Below are positions 42,794 through 54,737 of a DNA stretch of 64,000 nt, one piece after another. The position numbers and the translations under genes were made by a program. The stretch is from Acanthococcus lagerstroemiae (lineage: Eukaryota; Arthropoda; Insecta; Hemiptera; Eriococcidae): positions 57,697,946 to 57,761,945 of the forward strand of contig CM063110.1 in NCBI GenBank assembly GCA_031841125.1. The letters are read 5' to 3'. Positions within the stretch are counted from its first letter, which is position 1; every line of letters starts with the position of its first letter. Below the pieces are notes generated by a model. That model was not told the DNA's origin. It saw only the letters and a program-made list of their open reading frames with translations, and did no database searches.

Positions 42794-44354
42794 TAAAATA
42801 CGCAATGGCATCGGTTCAACAGGAAGCTATTGACGTTATTTCAATCGACAATCGTTATTTAGCATTCTAGTAGCCTTCGTTCCATCTTCCCGGTTGAAAA
42901 GACGAATACAAATTCATCCCAAAAACTGGAAGAATTGCCGGGGCTTGCTATTCTGCGCCATTTCTGGAACCGACCTTGTACTTACTTCTCACCCTTCGTT
43001 GCGAAATACACGAGAGAAAATAAAACTAATTATAACGGCCTGAAAATAGGGCGTTTAAAAATGTCATTCGTCGGCTGACATTCCATTGTTTCGCATAGTA
43101 TCATCAGTTAAGCGGAGTTATTTTTGAAACGTGGATAAAATTATTTCAAAAGATCTGTTCCAGACGAGAAAAATACGCGCGTTCCATTCTCGATTATAAA
43201 TACGACTAAAATTGAATTGTGCTCGCAAAATGTTTTTCAGTCTACGTTTCAACTCCAGATACAGCTATATAACCATATGTGAAAATCTGAACAAAAAAAC
43301 CCTGAAAATAAAGCCTTATTTCAACAATCTGAAAGCAGTGGCTATAAAAGTGTAAAATTTCAGAAACATTTTTATGGAATAACTCTTGTAATACTGCCTC
43401 GTTAAATCTTACCTTCGAAAAAGAAATCACTCAATTTTATTGGTCCCTATCTTAAACTGCCCATTATTTACAGCCAAAAACGAAAAAGAAAAAAGAATGA
43501 AAAACCGCTGGAAAAGTTGCTCCACTCGGAGATGTTAGTTGGGTGAAATTTATTGGAATTCTTCGCGAATTGCTTTTATTTACAACGCCGGGGGAACACT
43601 ATACACGAGTAGTTCAAAAATATCCCTTACACACTTCAGCCGGAGACTGCCAGATTTGAAATATTTCGCGTACAATCAGTTCCACACGGCGGCCTGGTTG
43701 CTCCCCTTCTTTCCCGGCAACTTCGCCACAATTCGCCAGATCCAAAAATATAATCGAAAAGTTCGAAAATGAATTAATATTTCATGCCGACGACTCGGCT
43801 AAAACTCCAATCTCCCCAGCTTTACGTCAGGTCCAGACCCTTTACACGTGACCCCAACACAAGTACCACCCCCTAATAAATCCCGAAGTATAAAATACTT
43901 CGCCCGGAACACCTTATACATAATTCAACGACGAACAGTAAAAAAAAAAATCGAAAATCGAAACCCTATTTCATTATTTATCGTAGCCACCCCTTACGCT
44001 GGTTTGGCCCTCCTTATCCAAACATACAAACTTCACTTTCATCTGTGACGCGGCAGCCTGATCTAACTGCTTTATCTCCAGACATGTACGCCGATCACGA
44101 CGAGAATACTTTCGAGTACCTCCCATAAGATACCGTGTTATTAAAAACACATAGAAAGAGAGAAAGACAAAGAGAGATAGTCTTCTAGCTTCTACTCTGC
44201 CCATTAACCAACATCATTCGAATTAATATTCCGGGTTTTACTCGCTCCTTCGCTGGTGTGTAGTCGAAAGTACCCGCCCAGAGGACATTAGATCCCAAAA
44301 CTAATACCACCGCCGTTGAATCCCACTGCATCCTTCTCCAACCCCTCGATCACT
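42794..44354. other. No gene seen
   Basis: AT-rich with short overlapping frames. No RNA or repeat structure was noted. Confidence 0.45.
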
Positions 44355-44654
44355 ACGTCTAATTCAAATTCTCAGAAAAGTGTTGACTCCTCCATTATCT
44401 AAAGTTTTGTGCTTCAGTTTTTTACTCAAAATACGTTTTTGATTGGATTCAAAAATTCTCGGATTGACTTCAACTACAACACTCTCTAGTCATTCCTGGT
44501 TTTGTACGTCAGTGTGTGCTCCAAATATGTCATCAATCTCAACTCCTCCAGCCTGCCATCATCCAAAGTTGTGTGCGTTAGCTTTTATTCGTAATACGTC
44601 ATCGATCTGATTCGAATTTACAAATTAATTTCAACTCCTCCAGTCTCTTGTCAG

Positions 44655-45343
44655 TGGTCGCTGTGTGGCCAAATGGTAACGTGCCCGCTTCGCAATCTTT
44701 GCGTCTCGGGTTCGATTCCCACCAGCGCTAGAAAGCTATAGCGATATTCGAATACCTCCACTAACATCCTAGCAAACACAGCGACTGCAGTATCAATCGA
44801 GGTGGAAACAGAGCGCGTCCTCTAACCCCCGCCAGTTCGCATGAACAAGACATTACAATCGCAGGGCGTGTTACCACTAGGTCAGAAAGATTGGTATTGT
44901 GCGTGTGCACGTCTTTGACTATATACATACCACAGATATAAAGGGCAAGTTTGCTGGAATTAATTTTGTAATAGTTTATTTTGCAATTATTTAATTAGTG
45001 TACAATCGAATCCAAATAATTCAGAACGGTTTTTTTTAATAACGAAAAGTAAGAAATTTTCCATTTACGATTCCACCGGATTACACCGAATAATACGAAG
45101 ATGATTATAACTGATAGAAATAGTGATATAAAGGGCAATGTTGGCTTCACCCTAAATCGCGTTGTTCTGTGTCCATGCTATGTATATAGTCAAAGGTGCA
45201 CACTCTTCGGCACAGAGAAGGAAAACTCTAACGCAACAAAACCGTGGGGAAAGCAACAGCAAACCACCCCGACTATCCTGTCCAGGAGTGTGACCGCCAA
45301 TGTCCGGCATCGGATATGGCGCCCGAAGAAGAAGTCTCCGGTC
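44655..45343 (+). mobile_element. tRNA-headed insertion (SINE-like) within the 90-bp array
   Basis: The insert begins with a tRNA-like head (44657-44730): GTGGCCAAATGGTAAC has the look of a D arm/A box, GGTTCGATTCCC is a canonical T arm/B box, and CGCTG pairs with CAGCG as a partial acceptor stem. The anticodon arm does not fold normally, so a working tRNA gene is unlikely. The sequence after the head (to about 44900) and after the nested foldback (45204-45343) is not otherwise recognised. Its head differs from that of the SINE at 42551, so it would be a second family. The end points come from where the array stops and resumes. No target duplication was found. Confidence 0.45.
44903..45203. 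mobile_element. Foldback element nested in the tRNA-headed insertion
   Basis: GTGTGCACGTCTTTGACTAT from 44903 is the inverse of the right end ATAGTCAAAGGTGCACAC finishing at 45203, except for two extra bases on the left. GATATAAAGGGCAA occurs as a direct repeat just inside each end (about 44935 and 45123). The interior is AT-rich with no coding frame. A related end occurs at about 11058-11090. Confidence 0.55.
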
Positions 45344-46083
45344 ATTTCAAGTTCTGTGCGCCAGTTTTCTGTTCCAAATATGTCATCAATTTGATTCAAA
45401 CTTTTGGATTCATTTCGGCTCCTCCGGTCCTCGTCATATCTAGTTTTCAGGTTTTATTTACCAGCTTTTTGCCCAAATATATGTCAGCGATCTACTTCGA
45501 ATTCTTGACATAACTCTAACCCCTTCAGCCTGTCATCATCTCAGGTTTCATGCGTTAGTTGTAGCCCAAAATACGTTACCAATCTGATTCGAGTTTTCAG
45601 ATTAATTCTAACTCTTTCATTATCTCTCAAGTTTTGTGCGTCAAATTTCATTCAGAATATATCATTGTTCCGAAGTGAATTCTAAAATTTATTTCGATTC
45701 CCCAGTTTCTCGTCAGCTCAAATTTTGCGCGTCAGTTTTGGGACAGAAAAGGCCTTCGATCTGACTCGATTTCTCAGATTAATTTCAACTTCTCCAGTCA
45801 CTCGTCATTTGAAATTTCATGCGTTCGTTTCTGCTCGATTTGAATTCCCCGATCAATTTCGACACCTCCAGTTTTTCGCCGATTAAGTTTCGTGGGTCAG
45901 TTTTGGTTCAAAATGTCCCTCCGATCAGGAAAGTGAACGTCTTCGTCCCTCTTTGTGACATCAGTCCTTTCAACAGTTACCAGTGGCTCTACCTGTCTAA
46001 GCCATAGAGCTCGACTCCCTGTAGTTACACCACTTTCAATTTTCATCTTCGAGGAACCAGAAAGTGTTCGCGGATGAAACGGC

Positions 46084-46103
46084 ACACACACACACACACA
46101 CAC
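46084..46103 (+). repeat. CA dinucleotide microsatellite
   Basis: About ten uninterrupted CA units. Confidence 0.9.
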
Positions 46104-46687
46104 AGCGCGACGTGCCAACCCAACGCAATAACTACTTTTCCCTGGCAGAACACAAAAGCGCAAAACGTTTACATTATATTTTTCGAATACCATTAAAAAG
46201 CGCTTACGAGTCGACGTTCTCTCGTTTTATATAGTCTTTTTTATTGCCCTACAAGAGGGGCCCGGTTGGGGAGGCTGGATTTATAAATCATTTACCGAAA
46301 ACAGGGAGCAGAACAGAGAGACAGAGAGACTTGCAGAGACAGAGAGTGAGAGGCGACAGGGAAAGTTGCTTTGAAAATAAGGGGTTCGTCGAAAGAGGCG
46401 AGGCTGTATAATGTACACAGGCTCTACTGCAACTGAAATGAAAAGACTGATATTTTGACGAGACAGCAGAGCACTGCGACGAGATGGAATGGAATTTCAC
46501 GGGGTATAATTACGACACCACACAGTGGCTGTTAAAGTACGTGTAATGAGAGGCTGGATATCGAGGGTGCACTTTCGGGAACTGCGAAGAGAACGTCCTC
46601 ATTTACTGAGCATGCCTTCTGAGATGATGGCCGTATTTGTACGACAGAAATTAAAAACTCATTTCGTTTCGGGCTGGAATTTCACTT

Positions 46688-46714
46688 TCTCTCTCTCTCT
46701 CTCTCTCTCTCTCT
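46688..46714 (+). repeat. TC dinucleotide microsatellite
   Basis: About thirteen uninterrupted TC units. Confidence 0.9.
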
Positions 46715-48070
46715 TTAAGCTACGTTCAGACTCGATGGAAAAGAGAGCGATTGCGTGAGATTGAAAACCCCTGAGAGAAAAACAAAAGGTACTCGGGATG
46801 AATGTTTCTCGGTTCGTCCGTCGAAGACTGCGACTGTTCTTAGGCTGTGCTATATATACTAAAAAGAATAAGAATTCGTTCCCTTCTTCTCGAAAGCTCT
46901 ATACGGGTACAAATTAGGCCCCTTCCCCTTTCCGAGCACGACTTTCTATTTACTTCAGTCGTATACTACAACCACAGGAACGTACGGCTTTGTTTCCACT
47001 CGTGTCGTGGGTTCGCACAAATGTGAAAAGTATAATACAAATTTCGAGAGTATAATGGAAACATATTAAATATTTTATTTAAGTAAAATGTCCATACGTG
47101 AACGCGCACTAGATGTTCCCATTTTCAAAGCCCTCGTTTGTGATTTCTGATTTCGTGACTCGGGTTTGAGCGACATCATCATTACGAATGGAATCCGAGA
47201 GCCGTACAATCGCTACGGCTTCCCACTAATTGAAATCGTACACAATAATTATTATATCATCACCGAGACGAGGGTATTGAAGTGGCACCTGTACGACGGG
47301 TTGGTAAATTCGTATACCCTTCTTCGGGCGTTTGTCACTCTCTAGTTTACGTACCGTGAATTTAGTAAACCTTACATGAAGAAAGCACTAGGAACAGTGG
47401 CAGATCAAGGGAGGCCACAAGGACCATGGCACCCTCTGTCTTCGCGTTCATGCAATAAGAACTGAAATATGGCTGATTACGGCCCATTTTCTGCCCACAG
47501 TCAACGAATAGAAGCCAAAAATTTTCTCGCTCGCTCTGATCGCGATTTTTCGAGTATAAAATCTGGACCGTCCAAATCCCACTCCCCCTTCGTTACTTTC
47601 TGGATCTATCACCAACTAAGGACACCTAATACTCAAGGAGAATCGAAGCGGGATTTTCATTTGGAGGAATCACGCGTACAATGACACCGACTCAAAAATG
47701 TTTAACGCCCAAAAAAAAGGAAAATGTTCTTTTTCAATTATGCGGTGCTGTTTGGGGAGTAAAAGTTAAGCGAGTCACTTCATCGTAAAATAGCCTTTAA
47801 CTCGTTAATATTCCTATTACGAATCAACCGTACGTAGGGCGGAGACTGACCAGCGAGAAACTGGAGAACATGAAAGGAATCGTAAAATAGGAACAAATAA
47901 AGCCTCTCGCCTCCAGCTACCGTGCCTTTGCTTTCTACGAGCCTCAGAGTGATGATAAGAGGGAAGGTGCAAAAAATGCATTCCGGATTTTTCCAGGGGT
48001 CCGTTACAAGCTTGCGTGGGTGTCCTGGACGACCATCAGAGGCAAGTTTCCAAATAAATAATAATTTAAA

Positions 48071-48092
48071 AAATAATAATAATAATAATAAA
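48071..48092 (+). repeat. AAT trinucleotide microsatellite
   Basis: About seven AAT units in an A/T-rich setting. Confidence 0.85.
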
Positions 48093-49225
48093 AATGCAAG
48101 ATTATTGCACTGGGGGCCCCCGCTTGGCTCTCGCCACCGTCACTGCGGGCAAATCTGGACTCTTTCATGACTAAACCTCACTGCCCATGCTCGATCATTG
48201 GCACTGACCTCAACTCAGCTTCCTGTCTGACTCACAATGACTGTCTATCCTACTCTCAATGTTTTTTTTACATCAGACTGACAGGTCACAACACACGCAG
48301 TCGGAGCCAATAAGAAATTTCAGATAAACCAAATTCCGAAAAATAATGGAATTTCACAGTGAATCGATTCTTAGAATCCGAGTCAGAGTTGAATTTGGGG
48401 TAAATCTGCAATCAGGGGAGGGGGTCTGCTTTTAATACATTGAAAAGAAAACGTTCTAATTTAACGAACTTTTCTAACTAAAACTCGAATTAGCTGACGA
48501 GCACTAAAATGTTTTTTTCTTTTAGGGAGGATTTCCTGAAATTTTTGAGAGTTACAAAGGGCAAAATAGAGAAAATTTAACTTCTTTGATAGTTCGTCAG
48601 TTGAAAACTTGATTCTGCAAACTGGCAAAATGTATGTTCGATGAATGAGCAGGTTAATCTTCCAGTATGCTGTCTCTCACATTTTCCTTTGAGTGGAGGA
48701 GGAAAGTCACCACTGCATAAATGTGTTTGTATTTGCCACAACGAGATATGATTGGGCTAAGAGGAAAATATCTGAACTAAACAAAGGAGAGGAAGGCCAA
48801 AAAATTTAAACCGAAGAGAGTTGTTACTTTCCTAATTCGACCAATTGGCATTCGATTCCGTTAACCTCTAACCCTGGCATTTATTCTCTTTCCAGTCTTT
48901 CTTGAATAAACCCCTCACCCCCCCCCCCCGCCCACGAGACGAAAAATCCGGTAATTTTCCCAGCTAAGGCCATTTTTCTTTTTGTGAAGGTGGTAAAGAA
49001 GGAGGCTTCATCACACACAAATCCTCCTTAATGTTGTAAAATGAAACTAAATTTTGCAATTGATGCGACTTTGTGGATTAACCAGAGGGAATGAAAACAA
49101 AAAGCGAAGAAAAATGAAAGAACTCTCCATGTAATTCAATGAAAGCATAGACGGGATTCGCACTCCAACGAAGGTCTCTAATGGTGAAAATTAAGACCAT
49201 ACATTGTCAATTCATAACTTTTTGG

Positions 49226-49526
49226 CAGTGACGTACCGATGGGGGGGGGTGTAGGGAGCAACTCCCCCTGTAGGAATTTTTCACTCAGCAGGTGGTAAAA
49301 TGTACCATTTCAGTCAAGCGAGCTGGGAAAATTCAACAAGTTAAAAGGTTTTTTTTTTGCTTCGATACTTGGGAATTGAGTTAAGAAGTTGGGAAACCCC
49401 AACAAATCAAACGATTTTTCTTCTTTTGCTTTGAGATACTTGGGAATTCTGAGTTGAGTCAGTTGAGATTTTCACAATTTCTACCCCCCCCCCCCCAAAA
49501 AGAAAAAACTCTTCGGTACGTCCTTG
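49226..49526 (+). mobile_element. TIR element, CGGTACGTCC family, copy 3
   Basis: The ends CAGTGACGTACCG (49226-49238) and CGGTACGTCCTTG (49514-49526) are inverted repeats matching at 11 of 13 positions. The interior has the same words as copy 1 (GGAATTTTTCACTCAGCAGG, TACCATTTCAGTCAAGCGAG, TACTTGGGAATTGAGTTAAG). One segment, TACTTGGGAATT with GAGTTGAGTC or GAGTTAAG, is present twice, so this copy has an internal duplication relative to copy 1. G and C tracts lie just inside the ends. Confidence 0.75.
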
Positions 49527-51740
49527 CTTTCTGGACATAGTGGAGTAAATAGAGGTATGCATTCTCCAGAGCAGAGAGAAAGTGAAATTCCGGTCGAATA
49601 AAGAAAAGAACGAAATTTTGCTAACGTTTTATAATTGATACTTCTTCTTTTCGCTTGTGAAGTCAAATAACTTTTTTTTTCAAATTCTCACTCTGAAATT
49701 GAATTTTACGAATTGTTAACAATTCGGGCAGACCGTTTCAATCATCCCTACTTGAACCGCGTGGTATTGCATCTCTCTTTCTCTCACTTTTGCTTCCACT
49801 ATAGAAAACGAGAAGGCCCTCTCATTCCAGCTGGGAAAATTTGCTTTTTCCTCGCCTGCTCACAACGATTCAAACACAAAAGATAAGCCCCCGGCTTCCG
49901 AATTTTCCACATATTTCGCGCAAGCAATTTGTTACGCCGCTGATTCGTTTGTGGGGGGGGGGGAGAAAGGTATATTTACAAAAATTTACGCGAGGATGAT
50001 TTCTCGACGATCGCCTTGAAATTTCGTTTTCGGTAGGACGTCCTCTAACAAAGGAACAAAAAATAATCCAAATTTTTCCATCGATAGCGTGGTCGGACGA
50101 CGCACAAAGTGACTCCAAATCTGTATTTGTTCGCTAATAAGTTTCACTGGAATTTCATAGCAGGCTAGATCGCTACAGATAGTTCAGAGCTCGGAACAAA
50201 TAACAGGCGGAATCGTGCCGAAGTCGTTTCAATGATAACGAGCTTACCTTTTCGTATATCCGAAGTAAAATTTTCGATTTTAAACCAAATTCGAATTTTA
50301 CTCCTTATTAGAAATGCGAACGGTCCAGCGGGCAATCAGCTTCGAACTAGAAATTGCTCGTATCGCGAGAGAATAATCATTTTACGACTTTTCCCCCGAA
50401 AAATATCATTTTCGTAAGGACGTGAAAACTCGCTGCTAATCAACACTAGGGACCCCTCCATTCTGCCCGGAAATCAGTATCCGTGTTACAAAAACAAATT
50501 TCATCTTCGTCTGGGCATTCTTTTATGTTCTCTCTCGCCCTGTGAATACGATGTCAAACAGGCCAAAGAAATATCGAGGAAAGTAATCCCTAGAATATTC
50601 ATTCTGAAGTACCATGTTACACTCTTTCGTCCGAGAACTTAATTTACACTCCGTTTGCAAATGCACGAAAATATCGATCATTGACATCCTCAACATAATA
50701 AATAAAAACGAGGCATCATCTTCCTTTGTAGTCTACGACTACTTCTTTAATGAGCTCTTCGAAAAAAGAAAAGCCCAACACAGTTCACGATTTTGACCCC
50801 GAGACACTCGTAATTTCCTACTCGATATTAGTTTGAAAAAGCTTGTCAAGTCCGCTCTGCCATCAAGTGTCGAGTCTACGGACAAATAGAAACTGACGAG
50901 GGGTGACGCTTTGCACATTTCGTATTACAGGCATTCAACTCAAAGAAATTCCATGAGGTCCCTGCTTCTTATTTCCAGCTAGATATAATAATTTTCCGCA
51001 GAGTACCCGGTACGAAGCTACAAACGTTTCAAGTATTTCGAATCTCGAATCAATATTTAATAATCCTTTCGAGTGCACTCCCGCCTTTTTTATTTCATTT
51101 TTCAATTATATTACAAACGATCAACCTACTAGGCTACTGTAACATTAGCGGCAATTGTAGAAAAACACTTCAAAAATTACCACATAATGTACCATTTGGT
51201 CACCCATCCAGAGTTATGAGTCTGTCTACACAGTTAAGAGTGACAATACCGGGACTGTGTCACGGAATCAACGAAACCACGAAAATCACAACAAAAAGTC
51301 AACACTCTACCAAAAAAAAAAAATAGATTTTTTAACGACCGAGCTCAGAACATCTTGATAGTTCGTAAAAAAATAAACGCCATTCACGAGGCAATCCATT
51401 TATTTAAATGAAAATACGAGAGAAAAAAAAGAATCGTTTTATCTATTTGCTCATTGGAAGGACAGCACTGCTTCAGTTGTTGATTTACGAGCGAACTGAC
51501 AATGATAATAAAAATCGATTCGACATAAAAAAAATTTGGTTTCGACATTACGGGTTTGCGTTTTCACTTTACACGCAGACAAAAAAATCCCTCTTTTGAG
51601 TCGATAAATGGCCTCCGAATTTTATTTCTGTTAATGAAAAAGGGCGTTTCAGGTTTGCACTCAAATTCGAACCATGTAGGTAATGAAGAAAAATACTGAA
51701 GTTCGAGAAGGGAAAACTGACCAGGCTTGAAATTTCTACA
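49527..51740. other. No gene seen
   Basis: AT-rich with short frames only. G tract at about 49953-49962. Confidence 0.45.
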
Positions 51741-51804
51741 CTTCTGAGTACGCTCGAAAGGGCGGATTCCAGGACTCGGGTGGAGAACAAATTACAAAAA
51801 GAGA
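51741..51804 (+). mobile_element. SINE fragment, 3' tail only
   Basis: CTTCTGAGTACGCTCGAAAG, then GGCGGATTCCAGGACTCGGG and TGGAGAACAAATTAC match the last 65 bases of the SINE at 42551-42777 with a few changes. It is strongly 5' truncated. Confidence 0.75.
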
Positions 51805-54550
51805 CTCGTGTAGTTGCCAGTTCTTGGATTCGTCCGTTAATATTCTATCCTTTCTCACAGAACGTTGCAAACACCGATACAAAAAATTTTTGGCTCGGTT
51901 TAGGCGACCATCAGCACAAACTATCTACACAAATTCCGCAAGATGTTTCGCAAAAGTTGATCAAAACACGTAGCAGGGACGAAAGGGAGAAGAAACAACC
52001 GCTCTTGTGTCTAGGAAAATTCCGCCATTTGACGAAACTACCTTTCAGATAGAATTCCTTTTGGCACGTAGACCTAGAAATTTTGGTTACTGTAAAATTT
52101 CAAAACCTCCCCCTTCCTTCTCTGACCACCTATGACGAGAAACTCTTCTTCATTTTGTAACCGTCTTCTCAGGTGCTGCTCGGCTCACCCCCCCCCCCCC
52201 ACAAAACACAGCAATTTTGAAGACCTGTAATTACCACCGATGGTCGAACCAAATTGGTTAGGTTCTCATTCCGTTCTTTTTAGTGCTTCAAAATCGATCG
52301 TCGGTTCGGTTCCGTTCACCGCTAATTTGCTGTGTGATGCGTTTCCTCTGTTGACCATCAAAAAATCATAAAAATGACAGCTTTTCGTTATAAATAAGTG
52401 AACCGTTCCCGGCGTTCAGTGAAAATGATCGGTTCGGGTTCTGTTATTTCTATTCCGTTCGTTCTGTCGGCCATTTCTGATCATAAAAAGATACTAAACT
52501 ATTTTCTGCTGCCCCAAAAGATCAGCATGCATCAAGGTCATCACCTCTAAATTGGCAGTTGAAAAGTTCTTTTTGTTCTGTCGTTATAGGTCAAGCCAAT
52601 CGAGAATTTTTTTCAAGGTTATAAGTCAAACCAATCGAAAACTTTTTCAAAAGTATGGGTCAAGCCAGTTGAAAATCTTTTCGAAAACTGACTCGGCTGC
52701 TTTCCAAAAACGTTTTCCAGTTACCACTTGCACTTTTTTCTAACGTTCTTCCGTTGCCACTCGCATTGCACTTCATTCAATGCGAGCCCCATCAATTAAT
52801 CAGGGAAATCAGCACGAAAAATGAATATCTCACGGGTTAATCTCAAGTCTCAATGAGAAACCAATTTGGTTTATTCATAAAGTAACGATTTCTTGTGCCA
52901 GTATACGGGTGGCAACAATTAATCTACGTGCACCCTATTCTAAAATGGTGGCCAAATTATACAACAGCTCTGAAGCTATAAATTGACGAAGTTAGAGAAA
53001 ATTTGTATTCGAAATGAACCGAGCACTTATGGCCAAGAATCCGAATCCGAAGATCGAGTCACGGTCTCGAATCGACTCAAGTTACCATTTTTCAGGACTC
53101 GGTGCTAGAGCAGAGGACCCCCAGAACTGAGAAATGGAAATTCGTGTTTCTTTAATAACCGTCAACACCTATTCGTACTATCGAGTTTAAAATGAGCAAG
53201 TGGGACTTCTCTGCCCTGGATTATGAAGGAAGGATATACTATTCTCACGAGGACACTTATCTCAACTTTGTTCACTCTGGAAGGCTAGTCCACTCAGACG
53301 TTTCATATAGGTTGAATGTTATCCCTCAAAAGTTCTACACCTTGGTAAACATGTCCAGGAATCGTACCCTTCTACAATCAGATCTGTTTGTCCGCACAAC
53401 CATCAACAGTTGACGTCAATGTAGCCTTCACAATTCGATCACTTAGACTGTCAAGACTGAGGGTATTTTTAACTCATACTGGACGTCACCTCTGTCCGGT
53501 ACAAGTAATTTTTAGAAGCCAATTTTATCCGCCTGACTTGACACTACAAACGGGTGCCTTCAGAGAAGACATCAAAATACATGCCGAGAAAAACAACCGC
53601 GAAACTGACGACTGCGTCTTCTGTCAGTTCGATATGGATAGTTTTGCGCTTAATTTCAGCCAGAACAAATTTTTCCACTAGATTAACTTGGAACAAAAAA
53701 CTGGATTTCGTAAAATTTTGTGAATTCGTTTAGTTCTACAACCTTTCCTAGTAATTGGACGGGGAGGGGGATTGCTTTTCTCAAGGAGCAAACATTTGGC
53801 TTTAAGTCGACTTTGATGAGGTCAATAACGTAACATGACCCAAGATTTTAGATTTAAAAGAAATAAAAAAAAACGGTTATAAAAACACATTCAAAAATTA
53901 CCTGTAGCGAAAAACAGAAAAAAAAAATCCCGAAAATTTCGAGTCAATTTATCAGGGCCACAACGTCAAAAGGGGGAAAAAGACGTGCTTCTTCTGAACC
54001 TTGCATTGTTCACCTCTTGCGCTGGCAATTTGGGCGCTTAAAATATTGAGTCAACTGTAAACAATAAATTTGGACTCCACTGTTACGCCCAGAAAGATTT
54101 GATACAATATCTGATGTTACCGAAGTGCAATTAATCAAAAATGTCCTCCTTCTCCGGTAAAGTTCGTTTGCTTTCAACCAAAAGGGAGAATTCGGGAACA
54201 AAGAAATTCGTAACACGATTTTGCATGGGATTTTTCAAATTTACATTCCCGTGCAAACTACAGAGTCAAATCGAGTAACTTGAAAAATTATCCACTTGAG
54301 CCAATATAAGGTAAAATCCATTGGCTTAGAGGGGTAAAAAAAAAAAGTTAATTACCAGAATTGATTCGAAGTACTTAAATACTCATCGACTTAACTAGAA
54401 ATAAGATGAAGTTCACATTGGGCTCAAAAAAGGGACAAAAGCTCTTTAAAATTAAAGTTATTAAGTTGAGTCGATTCCAGGAAATTAAAGCTTGATAAAT
54501 CATCGTTTTGACCCGTGGCAAAGTAAACTTAACGTCAGCAAAAACAACAC
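51805..54550. other. No confident gene, one local tandem repeat and two unassigned frames
   Basis: A plus-strand ATG frame at 53192-53413 (73 codons, starting MSKWDFSALDYEGRIYYS) is followed by an overlapping frame in another register to 53681, which has no ATG at its start. Together they could be one broken coding region, but I recognise no domain. Around 52250-52465 variants of CGGTTCGGTTCCGTTC recur, suggesting a diverged repeat. C tract at about 52190-52201. Confidence 0.3.
52583..52687 (+). repeat. Three-copy 35-bp tandem repeat
   Basis: Units at 52583-52617, 52618-52652 and 52653-52687 follow GTTATAGGTCAAGCCAATCG then AGAATTTTTTTCAAG with several substitutions each. The period is exactly 35. 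No open protein repeat is implied. Confidence 0.85.
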
Positions 54551-54737
54551 AAAGGGCGTAGATAGCTCCGTTATTGGGTAGGGGAGGCGCACGAGAGGTT
54601 TTCTTTGTTCTGCCCGACTCTTTACACCTTCCCCCATATTCACTTCCTAAATTTTCATTCTTACAGCCTCCAATAGTTGATTTTTTCTTGTTAAGGGGGT
54701 CCAAACCCCTAGGACCCCATCCCTTATGTACGCCTTT
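54551..54737 (-). mobile_element. Small TIR element with AAAGGCGTA ends
   Basis: The left end AAAGGGCGTAGAT (54551) and the complement of the right end, AAAGGCGTACAT (ending 54737), form short imperfect inverted repeats. GGGGTCCAAACCCCTAGGAC lies near the right end. No coding frame fits. The length of 187 bases suits a MITE, but no target duplication was fixed. Confidence 0.45.

Larger units (their letters stand above)
44355..45930 (+). repeat. Diverged tandem array, about 90-bp unit, split by an insertion
   Basis: Variants of AAGTTTTGTGCGTCAGTTTT recur at about 44401, 44498, 44564, 45349, 45436 (weak), 45541, 45628, 45718, 45810 and 45884. Between them lie CAAAATACGTCATCAATCTG, TTTTCAGATTAATTTCAACT and CCTCCAGTCTCTCGTCA variants. 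Most spacings are 74-105 bases. Units are strongly diverged, so the array is old. An insert at about 44655-45343 interrupts it, and the repeat resumes at GTCATTTCAAGTTCTG. Confidence 0.75.
45931..49225. other. No gene seen, three microsatellites
   Basis: A CA repeat lies at about 46084-46103, a TC repeat at about 46688-46713, and an AAT repeat at about 48071-48092. C tract at about 48918-48928. The small frames on both strands have no domains. Confidence 0.5.

Noticed and set aside
44657..44730. A working tRNA gene
   Set aside because: The B box and part of the acceptor stem are good, but the anticodon arm does not form a normal five-pair stem with a seven-base loop. The sequence heads a longer insertion. 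Kept only as a SINE-like head.
53192..53681. A small host gene or an integrated viral fragment
   Set aside because: Two overlapping frames in different registers, no recognised domain and no supporting context. Left as unassigned.
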